Shown here one piece after another: positions 17,568 through 26,608 of a DNA stretch of 64,000 bases. The first letter of the stretch is position 1. Every line of letters begins with the position of its first letter. The stretch is taken from the NCBI RefSeq assembly GCF_028369295.1, contig NZ_JAQMYP010000013.1, positions 1 to 64,000 on the forward strand, written 5' to 3'. The position numbers and the translations under genes were made by a program. Under the pieces are notes generated by a model. That model was given only the letters and a program-made list of their open reading frames with translations, was not told the DNA's origin and ran no database searches. The stretch comes from Streptomyces sp. HD (GTDB taxonomy: Bacteria > Actinomycetota > Actinomycetes > Streptomycetales > Streptomycetaceae).

Positions 17568-20006
17568 ATGGCGGGAACCCGTACCCAGGCCGACGCAGCG
17601 CGCGAGGCGGTGGTCGAGGCGGCTCTCGGCCGGCTCGGTCTCGACGCGAAGGCGCGGTTGCTCTCCGGCCAGGACACGTGGACGCTGCCCGCACTTGCCG
17701 AGATCGGCCTGAAGTCCCTTGTCATGTCCGACGGCCCGATCGGCGTCCGGGGCGTGCACTGGACCGCCGACGACCCGTCCGTCGCGCTGCCCTCGCCCAC
17801 CGCCCTCGCCGCCGCCTGGGACCCCGCACTCGCCCGCCGCGCCGGCGCCCTCCTCGCCCAGGAGGCCCGCCGCAAGGGCGTCCATGTGCTCCTCGCCCCG
17901 ACCGTCAACCTCCACCGCTCCCCGCTCGGCGGGCGGCACTTCGAGGCGTACAGCGAGGACCCGTTCCTGACGGGGACGATCGGCGCCGGGTATGTCGCCG
18001 GCGTGCAGTCCGGCGGCGTCGGCACCACCGTCAAGCACTTCGTCGCCAACGACGCCGAGACCGAGCGCTTCACCGTCGACAACGTCGTCTGCGAACGCGC
18101 CCTGCGCGAGCTCTACCTGGCGCCCTTCGAGATCATCGTCGAGAACGCCCACCCCTGGGGCGTCATGACCGCCTACAACACGGTCAACGGCACGACGATG
18201 ACCGAGCACCACCACTTGGTGAACGAAGTCCTGCGCGGCGAATGGGGCTTCGACGGCTACAACGTCTCCGACTGGATGGCCGCCCGCAACACCGTCGCCG
18301 CCATCGAGGGCGGCCTGGACGTCGCGATGCCGGGGCCGCAGACCGTCTACGGTGACGCCCTCGCCCAGGCCGTACGGGACGGCAAGGTGGCCGAGGCCAA
18401 GGTCGACGACGCCGTGCGCAACGTGCTGCGGCTCGCCGCCCGCGTAGGCATCCTGGAGGGCGCCGAGCCCGCCGTCACCGAGTACCCCGAGACCGTCGAC
18501 GGCTCGGACCTGGCCCGCGAGATCGCCCGCCGCTCCTTCGTCCTGGTCCGCAACCACAACGCCGCCCTCCCGCTACGGCCCGACGGCACGGTCGCGCTCA
18601 TCGGCGCCGCCGCCCGCGACGCCCGCGTCCTCGGCGGCGGCTCCGCCACCGTCTTCCCCGCCTCCGTCGTCTCCCCGCTCGACGGCCTCACCGCCGCCCT
18701 CCCCGACGGCACCCTCACCTACGCCGTTGGCGCCGACCCCAACACCGAACTCGGTATCGCCGACAAGGGCTTCGAACTGCGCGCCGTGTGCCGGGACCGG
18801 GAGGGAAACATCCTCGGCAGCGGCGCCGCCCCCAACGGGCACATCCAGTGGATGGGACCCGACCTCCCCGACGGCGTCACCCACGACGCGCTGCACACCG
18901 TCGAGCTGACCGGCACCTTCACCCCGCGCGACACCGGCCCGCACACCTTCGGCATCAAGGGCATCGGCGCCTTCAGGCTCACCGTCGACGGCACGACGTA
19001 CTACGACGACGTCCAGCGCCCCGCCAAGGACGACCCCTTCGCCACCTTCTTCGGTGCCCCCGTCCCCCACGCCCACCCCGAACTCACCGCCGGCCGACCC
19101 GTCGAGGTCTCCCTCACCCACGTCGTCGAGTTCCCCGAGAACATCCCGATGAAGGTCGTGAGCTTCACGCTCTCCCACCAGGAGCCGCGGCGCGACCCCG
19201 ACGAACTGATCGCCGAGGCCGTCGAGGCCGCCCGGAACGCCGATACGGCCGTCGTCGTGGTCGCCACCACCGAGCGCGTCGAGTCCGAGGGCTTCGACCG
19301 CACCGACCTGACACTCCCCGGCCGCCAGGACGACCTGGTCCGCGCCGTCACCGCCGCCAACCCCAACACCGTCGTGGTCGTCAACTCCGGCTCCCCCGTC
19401 GAACTTCCGTGGCGCGAGGACGTCGCCGCCGTGCTGCTCAGCTGGTTCCCGGGACAGGAGGGCGGCGCGGCCCTGGCCGACGTCCTCACCGGCACACACG
19501 AGCCCGGCGGGCGTCTGCCCACCACCTGGGGCTCCCTGACCGACGCCCCGGTCACCGAGGTCGTCCCCACGGACGGTCAACTCCCTTACACCGAGGGCGC
19601 CTTCATCGGCTACCGCGCGTGGGAGCGGGCGGGCCGGATCCCGTCGTACCCCTTCGGGCACGGCCTCGGCTACACCGAGTGGACGTACGAGTCCGCCGAG
19701 GTCCGGGGCACGACGGTGACGGTCCGGCTGCGCAACTCCGGTGCGCGTGCGGGGCGCGAGGTCGTGCAGGTCTATCTGGCGCCGGGCGAGCCGGACACCG
19801 ACCGCCCGGCGCGCTGGCTGGCCGGGTTCGCCGGTGTGGAGGCGGGGCCGGGGGAGAGCGTCGAGACGGTCGTCGAACTTCCGCGCCGCGCCTTCGAGAC
19901 GTGGGACGAGGAGACCGGTTCATGGATCTTTGTGAAGGGTTCGTACGAGATTCAGGTGGGGCGCTCGATCGCCGACCGTCGGGTGGCGGTGACGATTAAC
20001 GTCTGA
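17568..20006 (+). CDS. Glycoside hydrolase family 3 beta-glucosidase with PA14 insert
   Basis: An 812-aa enzyme predicted to release terminal glucose (or related sugars) from beta-glucosides. It has a GH3 N-terminal barrel with GRHFEAYSEDPFL and KHFVAND. The nucleophile Asp235 is in YNVSDWM. A PA14 carbohydrate-binding domain lies at about 400-540 within the second domain, and a fibronectin-III-like C-terminus includes VRLRNSGARAGREVVQVYL. No signal peptide is seen, so it probably acts on imported oligosaccharides. The start ATG follows GAGGAGG. The convergent neighbour is aldose 1-epimerase, which suits processing of released sugars. Confidence 0.92.
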   Translation: MAGTRTQADAAREAVVEAALGRLGLDAKARLLSGQDTWTLPALAEIGLKSLVMSDGPIGVRGVHWTADDPSVALPSPTALAAAWDPALARRAGALLAQEARRKGVHVLLAPTVNLHRSPLGGRHFEAYSEDPFLTGTIGAGYVAGVQSGGVGTTVKHFVANDAETERFTVDNVVCERALRELYLAPFEIIVENAHPWGVMTAYNTVNGTTMTEHHHLVNEVLRGEWGFDGYNVSDWMAARNTVAAIEGGLDVAMPGPQTVYGDALAQAVRDGKVAEAKVDDAVRNVLRLAARVGILEGAEPAVTEYPETVDGSDLAREIARRSFVLVRNHNAALPLRPDGTVALIGAAARDARVLGGGSATVFPASVVSPLDGLTAALPDGTLTYAVGADPNTELGIADKGFELRAVCRDREGNILGSGAAPNGHIQWMGPDLPDGVTHDALHTVELTGTFTPRDTGPHTFGIKGIGAFRLTVDGTTYYDDVQRPAKDDPFATFFGAPVPHAHPELTAGRPVEVSLTHVVEFPENIPMKVVSFTLSHQEPRRDPDELIAEAVEAARNADTAVVVVATTERVESEGFDRTDLTLPGRQDDLVRAVTAANPNTVVVVNSGSPVELPWREDVAAVLLSWFPGQEGGAALADVLTGTHEPGGRLPTTWGSLTDAPVTEVVPTDGQLPYTEGAFIGYRAWERAGRIPSYPFGHGLGYTEWTYESAEVRGTTVTVRLRNSGARAGREVVQVYLAPGEPDTDRPARWLAGFAGVEAGPGESVETVVELPRRAFETWDEETGSWIFVKGSYEIQVGRSIADRRVAVTINV

Positions 20007-20032
20007 TCCGGGAGAAGTACCCCAGGAACAGT

Positions 20033-20062
20033 CCCGGTCCGGGTCCTGACGCCCGGACCGGG
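20033..20062. terminator. Hairpin terminator between convergent sugar genes
   Basis: A perfect 11-bp stem, CCCGGTCCGGG (20033-20043) pairing with CCCGGACCGGG (20052-20062), with an 8-nt loop. It lies between the GH3 gene and the convergent epimerase gene. Confidence 0.7.
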
Positions 20063-20114
20063 GCTTGGGCCCGCCGCCGGCCGACGGGGCCCGGCCCGCC
20101 GACGGCCCCGCCCG

Positions 20115-21092
20115 CTAGCGAACAGCGAAGCCGTACACCGTCTCCGAGCGGAACACCTCGCCCGGCCGCAGCACCGTGCTCGGGAAGTCCGGCCGGTTCG
20201 GGGAGTCGGGGAAGTGCTGGGTCTCCAGCGCGATGCCGTCACCGGGGGCGAAGGGCTCGCTCAGATGGTCCGCGGTGTAGAGCTGGAGGCCGGGCTCCGT
20301 GGTCGCGATCGTCAGCGCCCGCCCGCTCGACGGGTCGTACAGCTCGGCGACCTGCTCCGGACTCCCCGTCACCCCCTTGTCCAGCACGAAGTTGTGGTCG
20401 TACCCGGCGCCGACCTTCCGCGCCTGCCGGAAGTCGAAGCGGGTGCCCTCGACCTCGTCCGGGGAACCGGTCGGAATGAGGTCCGTGTCGACCGGCGTGA
20501 ACCGGGAGGCGGCCAGCCGCAGTTCATGGCCGCCCGCGTTGCCCGACCGCGCTCCGCCGAGGTTGAAGTAGCTGTGGTTGGTCAGGTTCACCACGGTCGG
20601 CGCGTCCGTCACCGCCTCGTACGCGATCCGCAGCGAGCCGTCGGAGGCCAGGGTGTACGTCGCCGAGACCTCAAGGCGCCCAGGGAACCCCTCCTCGCCG
20701 TGCGGACTGACCCGGCCGAGCCGTATCCCGTGCTCGACCGGCGTCACCTCCCACACCCGCTTGTCGAAGCCGCGCACACCGCCGTGCAGGGAGTTGGGCG
20801 CGTTGTTGGGTTCGAGCGAGTACGTCAGGTCGTCCAGCGGGAAGCGGCCGCCCGCGATCCGGTTGGCGTACCGACCGATGAGGGCGCCCAGATAGGGCCC
20901 CGGGTGGGACAGATAGCCGTCCAGGCCGGCGAACCCCAGCACCACGTCCGTCGCGCGCCCCTCCCGGTCCGGCACCTCCAACGACTGCACGATCCCGCCG
21001 TACGACAGCACCCGTACCCGTACGCCCGCGCGCTCCAGGGTCCAGCGGTGGACCTCCGTGCCGTCGGAAAGTGTGCCGAAGTGTTCGCTCAT
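20115..21092 (-). CDS. Aldose 1-epimerase (galactose mutarotase family)
   Basis: A 325-aa cytoplasmic enzyme interconverting alpha and beta anomers of hexoses. The expected active-site elements are present: Asn77-Arg78 in RYANRIAGG, His103 in NSLHGG, His173 in NLTNHSYFNL and the general base Glu290 in GIALETQHFPDS. The length is typical. It starts 10 bp after the stop of the SGNH hydrolase gene on the same strand, which suggests cotranscription. It converges on the GH3 beta-glucosidase. Confidence 0.93.
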   Translation of the reverse strand: MSEHFGTLSDGTEVHRWTLERAGVRVRVLSYGGIVQSLEVPDREGRATDVVLGFAGLDGYLSHPGPYLGALIGRYANRIAGGRFPLDDLTYSLEPNNAPNSLHGGVRGFDKRVWEVTPVEHGIRLGRVSPHGEEGFPGRLEVSATYTLASDGSLRIAYEAVTDAPTVVNLTNHSYFNLGGARSGNAGGHELRLAASRFTPVDTDLIPTGSPDEVEGTRFDFRQARKVGAGYDHNFVLDKGVTGSPEQVAELYDPSSGRALTIATTEPGLQLYTADHLSEPFAPGDGIALETQHFPDSPNRPDFPSTVLRPGEVFRSETVYGFAVR

Positions 21093-21102
21093 GAGCGAAA
21101 CC

Positions 21103-22026
21103 CTAGTTCGTGACCGTCCGGTAGGCGATCTCGGCCAGCCGCGCCTGACCGTTCACACTCGGGTGGAACCAGTCCCACTGGCTGAGCTGCTGGGCGCCGA
21201 ACCGGAAGTCGTACACCGCCCCGTCGTCGAACCGGCAGTGCCGGTCCTTCGCACACACCTGCTCCAGCACCTTGTTGTACGCCTCGACCCGCTGCTGCAC
21301 CGTCGTACGCCGCTCGTTGGCCGCCGCGGTGAGCGCGTCGGGGTCGCTCAGCATCGACGGGCAGATGCCGAGCTTCCACACCTGCTTGCCCATCGCACTG
21401 GTACGGCCCTGCTCCCACAGCCGCTTCAGGTTCGGCACGCTCGCGACATACACCTGGGCCTTCGGCAGCGCGTCCCGCAGCGTACTCATCGCGTCCTCGA
21501 ACTGCGTCCGGAAATCGGCCACCGAGGTCATCGCGGCGGTGGTGTCCCGGCAGGCGTCGTTCGCCCCCGCCATCACCGTCACCAGCTCCGGCCTGCGCAG
21601 CGCCGCCTGGGCCAGCTGCCCGGGCACGTCCGCCATCCGGGCCCCGGTCACCGCGTAGTTCCAACTCCGCTCGGCCGCCTTCGCCTTCCCCAGCAGACGT
21701 ACGGCCAGACTGTCGACCTCGGCCCGGCTGCCGGTCGCCCACGACACCTCGGGGCAGTCCGACAGGACCGCACAGGCGTCGAACCCGGTCGTCACGGAGT
21801 CGCCCACCGCCGCGATCGAGGCGGGGCTGCGGTCCCAGGTGGGCGTCGGCCTCGGCGACGGCCGGGCGCTCTGCGCCTCCGTGCCGGACGGGCCCGCGGA
21901 GTCACCGCCGACGGCATCACAGCCGGCGACACCGAGGACGGCCGCGGTCACCGCGGCCAGGACAGTGCGCGAAAGGTCCCGTCGCTTGCGCATGCCCTGG
22001 TCCATCCCCTCGCTCGACCCCGTCAT
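21103..22026 (-). CDS. SGNH/GDSL-family lipoprotein hydrolase
   Basis: About 307 aa. A lipoprotein signal peptide ends in the lipobox LGVAGC, so the mature protein should be anchored outside the membrane. A Pro/Ser-rich linker leads to an SGNH esterase domain: block I AAVGDSVTTGFDAC, block III AGANDAC, and block V with the catalytic Asp/His in WDWFHPSVNGQ. Extra cysteines (SDCPEV, GICPSM, VCAKDRHC) suggest disulfides. The start is uncertain: ATG 22026 is given, but 22005 or 21993 would give a more standard 24-residue signal peptide. Substrate unknown; lipase, acetylesterase and related activities are all possible. Confidence 0.83.
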   Translation of the reverse strand: MTGSSEGMDQGMRKRRDLSRTVLAAVTAAVLGVAGCDAVGGDSAGPSGTEAQSARPSPRPTPTWDRSPASIAAVGDSVTTGFDACAVLSDCPEVSWATGSRAEVDSLAVRLLGKAKAAERSWNYAVTGARMADVPGQLAQAALRRPELVTVMAGANDACRDTTAAMTSVADFRTQFEDAMSTLRDALPKAQVYVASVPNLKRLWEQGRTSAMGKQVWKLGICPSMLSDPDALTAAANERRTTVQQRVEAYNKVLEQVCAKDRHCRFDDGAVYDFRFGAQQLSQWDWFHPSVNGQARLAEIAYRTVTN

Positions 22027-22249
22027 GGTTTCCAACCAATAACAACGCACAAGGGTTCCCACCCCGCTCATGCAACGGCTCACACCCGTACAAGCGTCCT
22101 GCCGGGTGAATGGCGGGCGTTTGGCGGCACCAGGACGGACGGTACGTCACACTCCTTGCGCCGCCGCACGGTAGCCTCGCCATCAACGTGGCTGCCCGGC
22201 CACGATCGTCCGCCAGTTCGCAAGATGTCCGCTCTGCCCGGAGGTACCG

Positions 22250-22744
22250 GTGACGACACGTGGGGTTCTGTACGTGCACTCCGCGCCGCGCGCGCTGTGC
22301 CCGCACGTCGAGTGGGCCGTGGCCGGCGTGCTCGGCACGCGCGTCAACCTCGACTGGATCCGGCAGCCCGCCGCCCCCGGCACGTGGCGCTCGGAGTTCT
22401 CCTGGCAGGGCGAGGTGGGCACCGCCTCCAAGCTGGCCTCCGCCCTGCGCGGCTGGCACCTGCTGCGCTTCGAGGTGACGGCCGAGCCCTGCCCCACCGC
22501 CGAGGGCGAGCGCTACAGCTGCACTCCCGACCTGGGAATCTTCCACGCGGTGACGGGAATCCACGGCGACATCCTGATCCCCGAGGACCGGCTGCGCGCA
22601 GCCCTGGCCCGCTCCCAGCAGGGCGAGACGGACCTGGAGGCGGAGATCGCCAAGCTCCTGGGCAAGCCGTGGGACGACGAGTTGGAGTCGTTCAGATACG
22701 CGGGCGAGGGCGCGCCGGTGCGCTGGCTGCACCAGGTGGTGTGA
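22250..22744 (+). CDS. DUF3145 protein
   Basis: A 164-aa soluble protein starting GTG after GGAGG, beginning MTTRGVLYVHSAPRALCPHVEW. It is a conserved actinobacterial protein of unknown function commonly found next to the fatty acid synthase genes, as here, where it converges on fabF. Blocks WRSEFSWQGEVGTASKLAS and YSCTPDLGIFHAVTGIHGD are characteristic. No enzyme motif is recognisable. A shared perfect hairpin terminator separates it from fabF. Confidence 0.88.
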   Translation: MTTRGVLYVHSAPRALCPHVEWAVAGVLGTRVNLDWIRQPAAPGTWRSEFSWQGEVGTASKLASALRGWHLLRFEVTAEPCPTAEGERYSCTPDLGIFHAVTGIHGDILIPEDRLRAALARSQQGETDLEAEIAKLLGKPWDDELESFRYAGEGAPVRWLHQVV

Positions 22745-22780
22745 CGCCGGGACAGGCGATCGGGCATGCGACCGGACATG

Positions 22781-22816
22781 TGAAGGGCCCCCACCTCGAA
22801 AGGTGGGGGCCCTTCA
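22781..22816. terminator. Bidirectional perfect-stem terminator
   Basis: A perfect 16-bp stem (22781-22796 with 22801-22816; core AAGGGCCCCCACCT) and a CGAA tetraloop. It terminates both the DUF3145 gene and the convergent fabD-H-P-F operon. Confidence 0.88.
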
Positions 22817-22834
22817 CACACGTATGGATGCTGT

Positions 22835-24106
22835 TCAGACCGACCGGAACGCCAGCACCACGTTGTGCCCGCCGAAGCCGAACGAGTCGTTCAGCGCGGC
22901 GATACGGCCCTCGACGGGCAGCTTGCGCGCCTCACCGCGGACGACGTCGGCGTTCGCCTCGGCCTCCGGGTCGAGGTTCTCGACGTTGATGGTCGGCGGA
23001 GCCACCCGGTGGTACAGCGCGAGCACCGTCGCCACGGTCTCCACGCCACCGGCACCGCCCAGCAGATGCCCGGTCATCGACTTCGTCGCCGACACGGCCA
23101 TGTGGTCGGCGTCGTCGCCGAACACCTTGCGCAGCGCCTTGAGTTCCGCGATGTCACCGGCCGGCGTGGACGTGGCGTGCGCGTTGACGTGCACGATCTC
23201 CGCCGGGTCCAGGTCGTTGCGGTCCAGCAGGTTCTGCAGGGCCTGCGAGATGCCCCGCCCCTCCGGCTCCGGCTGCACGATGTCGTGGGCGTCGGCGGAG
23301 ATGCCCTGCCCGACCGCCTCGGCGTACACCCGCGCACCGCGCCTGGCGGCGTGCTCGGCGGACTCCAGGACGACGACACCCGCGCCCTCGCCGAGGACGA
23401 AGCCGTCCCGGGCGACGTCGTAGGGACGCGACGCGCCCTGCGGGTTCTCGTTGTTCTTGGACATCGCCATCATGTTGCCGAACGCGGCGATCGGCAGCGG
23501 ATGGATCGCCGCCTCCGTGCCACCGGCGACCACGATGTCGGCACGGCCGGTACGGATCATCTCGATGGCGTAGCCGATGGCCTCGGCACCCGAGGCGCAC
23601 GCGGACACCGGCGTGTGCACGCCCGCACGGGCGCCCACGGCCAGACCCACGTTCGCCGAGGGGCTGTTCGGCATCAGCATCGGGACGGTGTGCGGGGAGA
23701 CGCGGCGGACGCCCTTCTCCTTCAGCACGTCGTACTGGTCGAGCAGCGTGGTCACGCCACCGATGCCGGAGGCGATGACCGCACCGAGGCGGTCCGGGTC
23801 GACGCTGGTGTCCTCGCCGGCCTTCGCCTCGAACCCGGCGTCCTTCCAGGCCTCCTGGGCGGCGATCAGCGCGAACTGCGCCGAGCGGTCCAGTCGGCGG
23901 GCCTGCGGCCGCGGGATGACCTCGGTCGGCTCGACGGCGACCGGCGCGGCGATACGGACCGCCTGCTCGGCGGCCCACTCCTGCTCCAGGGGCTTGACGC
24001 CGGACTTGCCGGCGATCAGGCCCTCCCAGGTAGAGGCTGCGTCGCCACCCAGCGGTGTGGTTGCGCCGATACCGGTGACGACCACGGTGCGATTGGTCGG
24101 GCTCAC
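22835..24106 (-). CDS. fabF: 3-oxoacyl-ACP synthase II
   Basis: A 423-aa condensing enzyme that elongates acyl-ACP with malonyl-ACP in type II fatty acid synthesis. The Cys-His-His triad is clear: Cys170 in VSACASGA, His310 in NAHATSTPAGD and His347 in KSMTGHLLGGAGG. The GTG start at 24106 was chosen for its GGAGAAAG site and because residues beginning VSPTNRTVVVTGIG match the family start. It is the last gene of the fabD-fabH-acpP-fabF operon, 85 bp after acpP. It is primary-metabolism FabF rather than polyketide KS-alpha, because no KS-beta partner follows. Confidence 0.97.
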   Translation of the reverse strand: MSPTNRTVVVTGIGATTPLGGDAASTWEGLIAGKSGVKPLEQEWAAEQAVRIAAPVAVEPTEVIPRPQARRLDRSAQFALIAAQEAWKDAGFEAKAGEDTSVDPDRLGAVIASGIGGVTTLLDQYDVLKEKGVRRVSPHTVPMLMPNSPSANVGLAVGARAGVHTPVSACASGAEAIGYAIEMIRTGRADIVVAGGTEAAIHPLPIAAFGNMMAMSKNNENPQGASRPYDVARDGFVLGEGAGVVVLESAEHAARRGARVYAEAVGQGISADAHDIVQPEPEGRGISQALQNLLDRNDLDPAEIVHVNAHATSTPAGDIAELKALRKVFGDDADHMAVSATKSMTGHLLGGAGGVETVATVLALYHRVAPPTINVENLDPEAEANADVVRGEARKLPVEGRIAALNDSFGFGGHNVVLAFRSV

Positions 24107-24191
24107 GGGAATTCTTTCTCCAACGGAATGGGGATTCAGCGGCGCCACCGCCGGGTGGCGGGGCAGTCAGCCCTGGGGCCTGATCGGTGGA

Positions 24192-24440
24192 TCAGCCCTG
24201 GTGCTTGAGGATGTAGTCGGTCGCGTCGCCGACCGTCTTGAGGTTCTTGACGTCCTCGTCCGGGATCTTGACGTCGAAGCGCTCTTCGGCGGCGACGACG
24301 ACCTCGACCATGGACAGCGAGTCGACGTCCAGGTCGTCGGTGAAGGACTTGTCCAGCTGGACGTCCTCAACCGGGATGCCGGCGATCTCGTTCACGATGT
24401 CGGCGAGACCGGCGACGATCTCTTCCTGAGTGGCGGCCAT
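24192..24440 (-). CDS. acpP: Acyl carrier protein of fatty acid synthase
   Basis: An 82-aa acidic helical protein carrying growing acyl chains on a 4'-phosphopantetheine attached to Ser41 in the DVDSLSMVE motif. The length and acidic composition are typical. The start ATG follows GAAGGAG. It is third in the fab operon, between fabH and fabF; about 100 bp separate it from fabH. Confidence 0.97.
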   Translation of the reverse strand: MAATQEEIVAGLADIVNEIAGIPVEDVQLDKSFTDDLDVDSLSMVEVVVAAEERFDVKIPDEDVKNLKTVGDATDYILKHQG

Positions 24441-24542
24441 TTGGCGCTCCTTCGTAGATATCTCAGAGGGTGTGGCGCCCGCCGCGGCAGCGGCAGGTGG
24501 TGCGTTTTCCCGTGCCGGCTCACATGATCCGGCACGGAGTGC

Positions 24543-25574
24543 CTAGGGGAGAGTAACGACCGTGGCGGCGTATACGAGACCCGCCCCGAATCCGATGACT
24601 AGCGCGGTGTCGCCGCTCTTCGCCTCACCGGTCGCCAGAAGCCGCTCCATCGCGAGCGGGATCGAGGCGGCCGAGGTGTTGCCGGTGGTGCGCACGTCAC
24701 GGGCGACCGTGACGTGCTCCGGCAGCTTGAGTGTCTTCACCATCGAGTCGATGATCCGCTCGTTGGCCTGGTGCGGGATGAAGACGTCCAGGTCGTCCGG
24801 GCTGATCCCGGCCGCGTCCAGCGCCTGCTGGGCGACCTTCGCCATCTCGAACACGGCCCAGCGGAACACCGCCTGGCCCTCCTGCGTGATCGCAGGGAAC
24901 TTGACATTGCCCTCGCTGTCGAGCGGGAGCTGGGAGACATCGCCGATGCGGTACTCGTTCCACGGCACGGTCTGCTTGATCGTCTCGGACTTGTCGCCCT
25001 CGGAGCCCCACACGGTCGGGCCGATGTGCGGTTCCTGGGAGGGGCCGACCACGACCGCGCCGGCGCCGTCGCCGAACAGGAAGGCCGTGGCCCGGTCCTC
25101 CAGGTCGGTGAGGTCGCTCAGTCGCTCCACGCCGATGACGAGGACGTACTCGGCGGAACCCTCGACGATCATGCCCTTGGCGAGCGTCAGACCGTAGCCG
25201 AAGCCCGCGCAGCCGGCCGAGATGTCGAAGGCGGCGGCCTTGTTGGTGCCGAGCTTGTCGGCGATCTCGGTGGCGACGGCGGGGGTCTGCTTGAAGTGCG
25301 AGACGGTCGAGACGATCACGCCGCCGATCTGCTCGGCGGAGATCCCGGCGTCGGCGATCGCCTTGCCGGACGCCTCGATCGACATCGCGGCGACGGTCTC
25401 CTCGTCGGAGGCCCAGTGACGGGTCTCGATGCCGGAGCGCGAGCGGATCCACTCGTCGGACGAGTCGATCTTCTCCAGGATCACCTCGTTGGGCACGACC
25501 CGGGTCGGACGGTAACCGCCGACACCGAGGATGCGCGCAAACGGGGCGCCCTTGCTGGGCTTCAGCTTCGCCAT
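24543..25574 (-). CDS. fabH: 3-oxoacyl-ACP synthase III
   Basis: A 343-aa enzyme that initiates fatty acid synthesis by condensing acyl-CoA primers with malonyl-ACP; in Streptomyces it accepts branched primers, giving iso and anteiso acids. The catalytic triad is Cys122 in DISAGCAGFGYGL, His268 in FIPHQANERI and Asn299 in RTTGNTSAAS. The start ATG lies 15 bp after the fabD stop and has a GGAG-like site, so the two are translationally close. Confidence 0.97.
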   Translation of the reverse strand: MAKLKPSKGAPFARILGVGGYRPTRVVPNEVILEKIDSSDEWIRSRSGIETRHWASDEETVAAMSIEASGKAIADAGISAEQIGGVIVSTVSHFKQTPAVATEIADKLGTNKAAAFDISAGCAGFGYGLTLAKGMIVEGSAEYVLVIGVERLSDLTDLEDRATAFLFGDGAGAVVVGPSQEPHIGPTVWGSEGDKSETIKQTVPWNEYRIGDVSQLPLDSEGNVKFPAITQEGQAVFRWAVFEMAKVAQQALDAAGISPDDLDVFIPHQANERIIDSMVKTLKLPEHVTVARDVRTTGNTSAASIPLAMERLLATGEAKSGDTALVIGFGAGLVYAATVVTLP

Positions 25575-25589
25575 GCTCCGGGCTCCTTG

Positions 25590-26525
25590 TCAGGCGTGCT
25601 CTGCGATGAGCTCGCGAGCAGCGTCCAGGTCGTCGGGGGTCTTCAGCGCCAGGGTCTGCACACCCGGCAGTGCGCGCTTGGCCAGACCGGTCAGTGTGCC
25701 GCCCGGGCACACCTCGATCAGGGCCGTGACGCCGAGCTCCTTGAAGGTCTCCATGCACCGGTCCCAGCGGACCGGGTTGGCGACCTGCCCGATGAGGCGC
25801 TGGAGCACCTCGGCACCGGTGGCGACCGCCTGGCCGTCCTTGTTGGAGACGTAGGTGAGCTTCGGGTCGGCGGGGGAGAGTCCCTCGGCGGCCTCGGCGA
25901 GCTTGTCGACGGCGGGGCCCATGTGGTGCGTGTGGAAGGCGCCCGCGACCTTCAGCGGGACGACCTTGCGGACGCCCTCGGGCTTGTCCTCGTTCAGCGC
26001 GGCGAGCTGCTCCATGGTGCCCGCGGCCACGATCTGGCCGGCACCGTTGACGTTCGCCGGGGTCAGGCCCAGCTTCTCCAGGTGCGCGACGCTCACCTCG
26101 GGGTCGCCGCCGAGCAGCGCCGACATGCCGGTCTCGGTGATCGCGGCGGCCTCGGCCATCGCCAGGCCACGGGCGCGCACCAGCCGGAGGGTCTCCTCGT
26201 CCGGGAGGACTCCGGCGAGCGCGGCGGCGGTCAGCTCACCGACGCTGTGGCCGGCGATCGCGCCGATCTTCCGGGGCAGCTCGGCCGGGTCGTCGAAGAG
26301 CGTGTACGCGGAGGCCAGACCGGCCGCCACCAGCAGCGGCTGGGCCACCGCGGTGTCGCGGATCTCGTCCGCGTCGCCCTCGGTGCCGTAGCGGACGAGG
26401 TCGAGCTGCACGGCGTCCGACCATGCCTCAAGGGCACCACGGATACCGGGCAGGTCGAGCCAAGGAGTCAGGAAGCCGGGCGTCTGGGCGCCCTGGCCGG
26501 GAGCGACGAGTACGAGCACTCTCAC
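25590..26525 (-). CDS. fabD: Malonyl-CoA:ACP transacylase
   Basis: A 311-aa enzyme transferring malonyl from CoA to ACP; in Streptomyces it can also serve polyketide synthases. The N-terminal APGQGAQTPGF is the oxyanion-loop motif. The nucleophile Ser94 is in AGHSVGEL, and His199 in GAFHTHHMG is the partner. It starts with GTG and is the first gene of the fab operon, preceded by a candidate FasR box in the 83-bp gap to fasR. Confidence 0.97.
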   Translation of the reverse strand: MRVLVLVAPGQGAQTPGFLTPWLDLPGIRGALEAWSDAVQLDLVRYGTEGDADEIRDTAVAQPLLVAAGLASAYTLFDDPAELPRKIGAIAGHSVGELTAAALAGVLPDEETLRLVRARGLAMAEAAAITETGMSALLGGDPEVSVAHLEKLGLTPANVNGAGQIVAAGTMEQLAALNEDKPEGVRKVVPLKVAGAFHTHHMGPAVDKLAEAAEGLSPADPKLTYVSNKDGQAVATGAEVLQRLIGQVANPVRWDRCMETFKELGVTALIEVCPGGTLTGLAKRALPGVQTLALKTPDDLDAARELIAEHA

Positions 26526-26585
26526 ACTCTCTCTTGGAGACGGCCGCAGCCGCCCGTGGGGACAAGGACGAAGAACACGAGGGGG

Positions 26586-26606
26586 TTTTGTGGGCCCCCG
26601 ACAAAA
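26586..26606. promoter_or_regulatory. Candidate FasR box upstream of fabD
   Basis: A perfect inverted repeat TTTTGT (26586-26591) and ACAAAA (26601-26606) with a 9-bp GC-rich spacer, between the fasR stop and the fabD start. FasR of Streptomyces coelicolor is known to activate the fabDHPF operon by binding its promoter; the position and AT-rich dyad in an otherwise GC-rich gap fit. The exact published box was not compared. Confidence 0.65.
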
Positions 26607-26608
26607 GC

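Noticed and set aside
22835..24440. Polyketide synthase minimal set
   Set aside because: No KS-beta, ketoreductase or cyclase genes; linkage to fabD, fabH and fasR identifies primary fatty acid synthesis.
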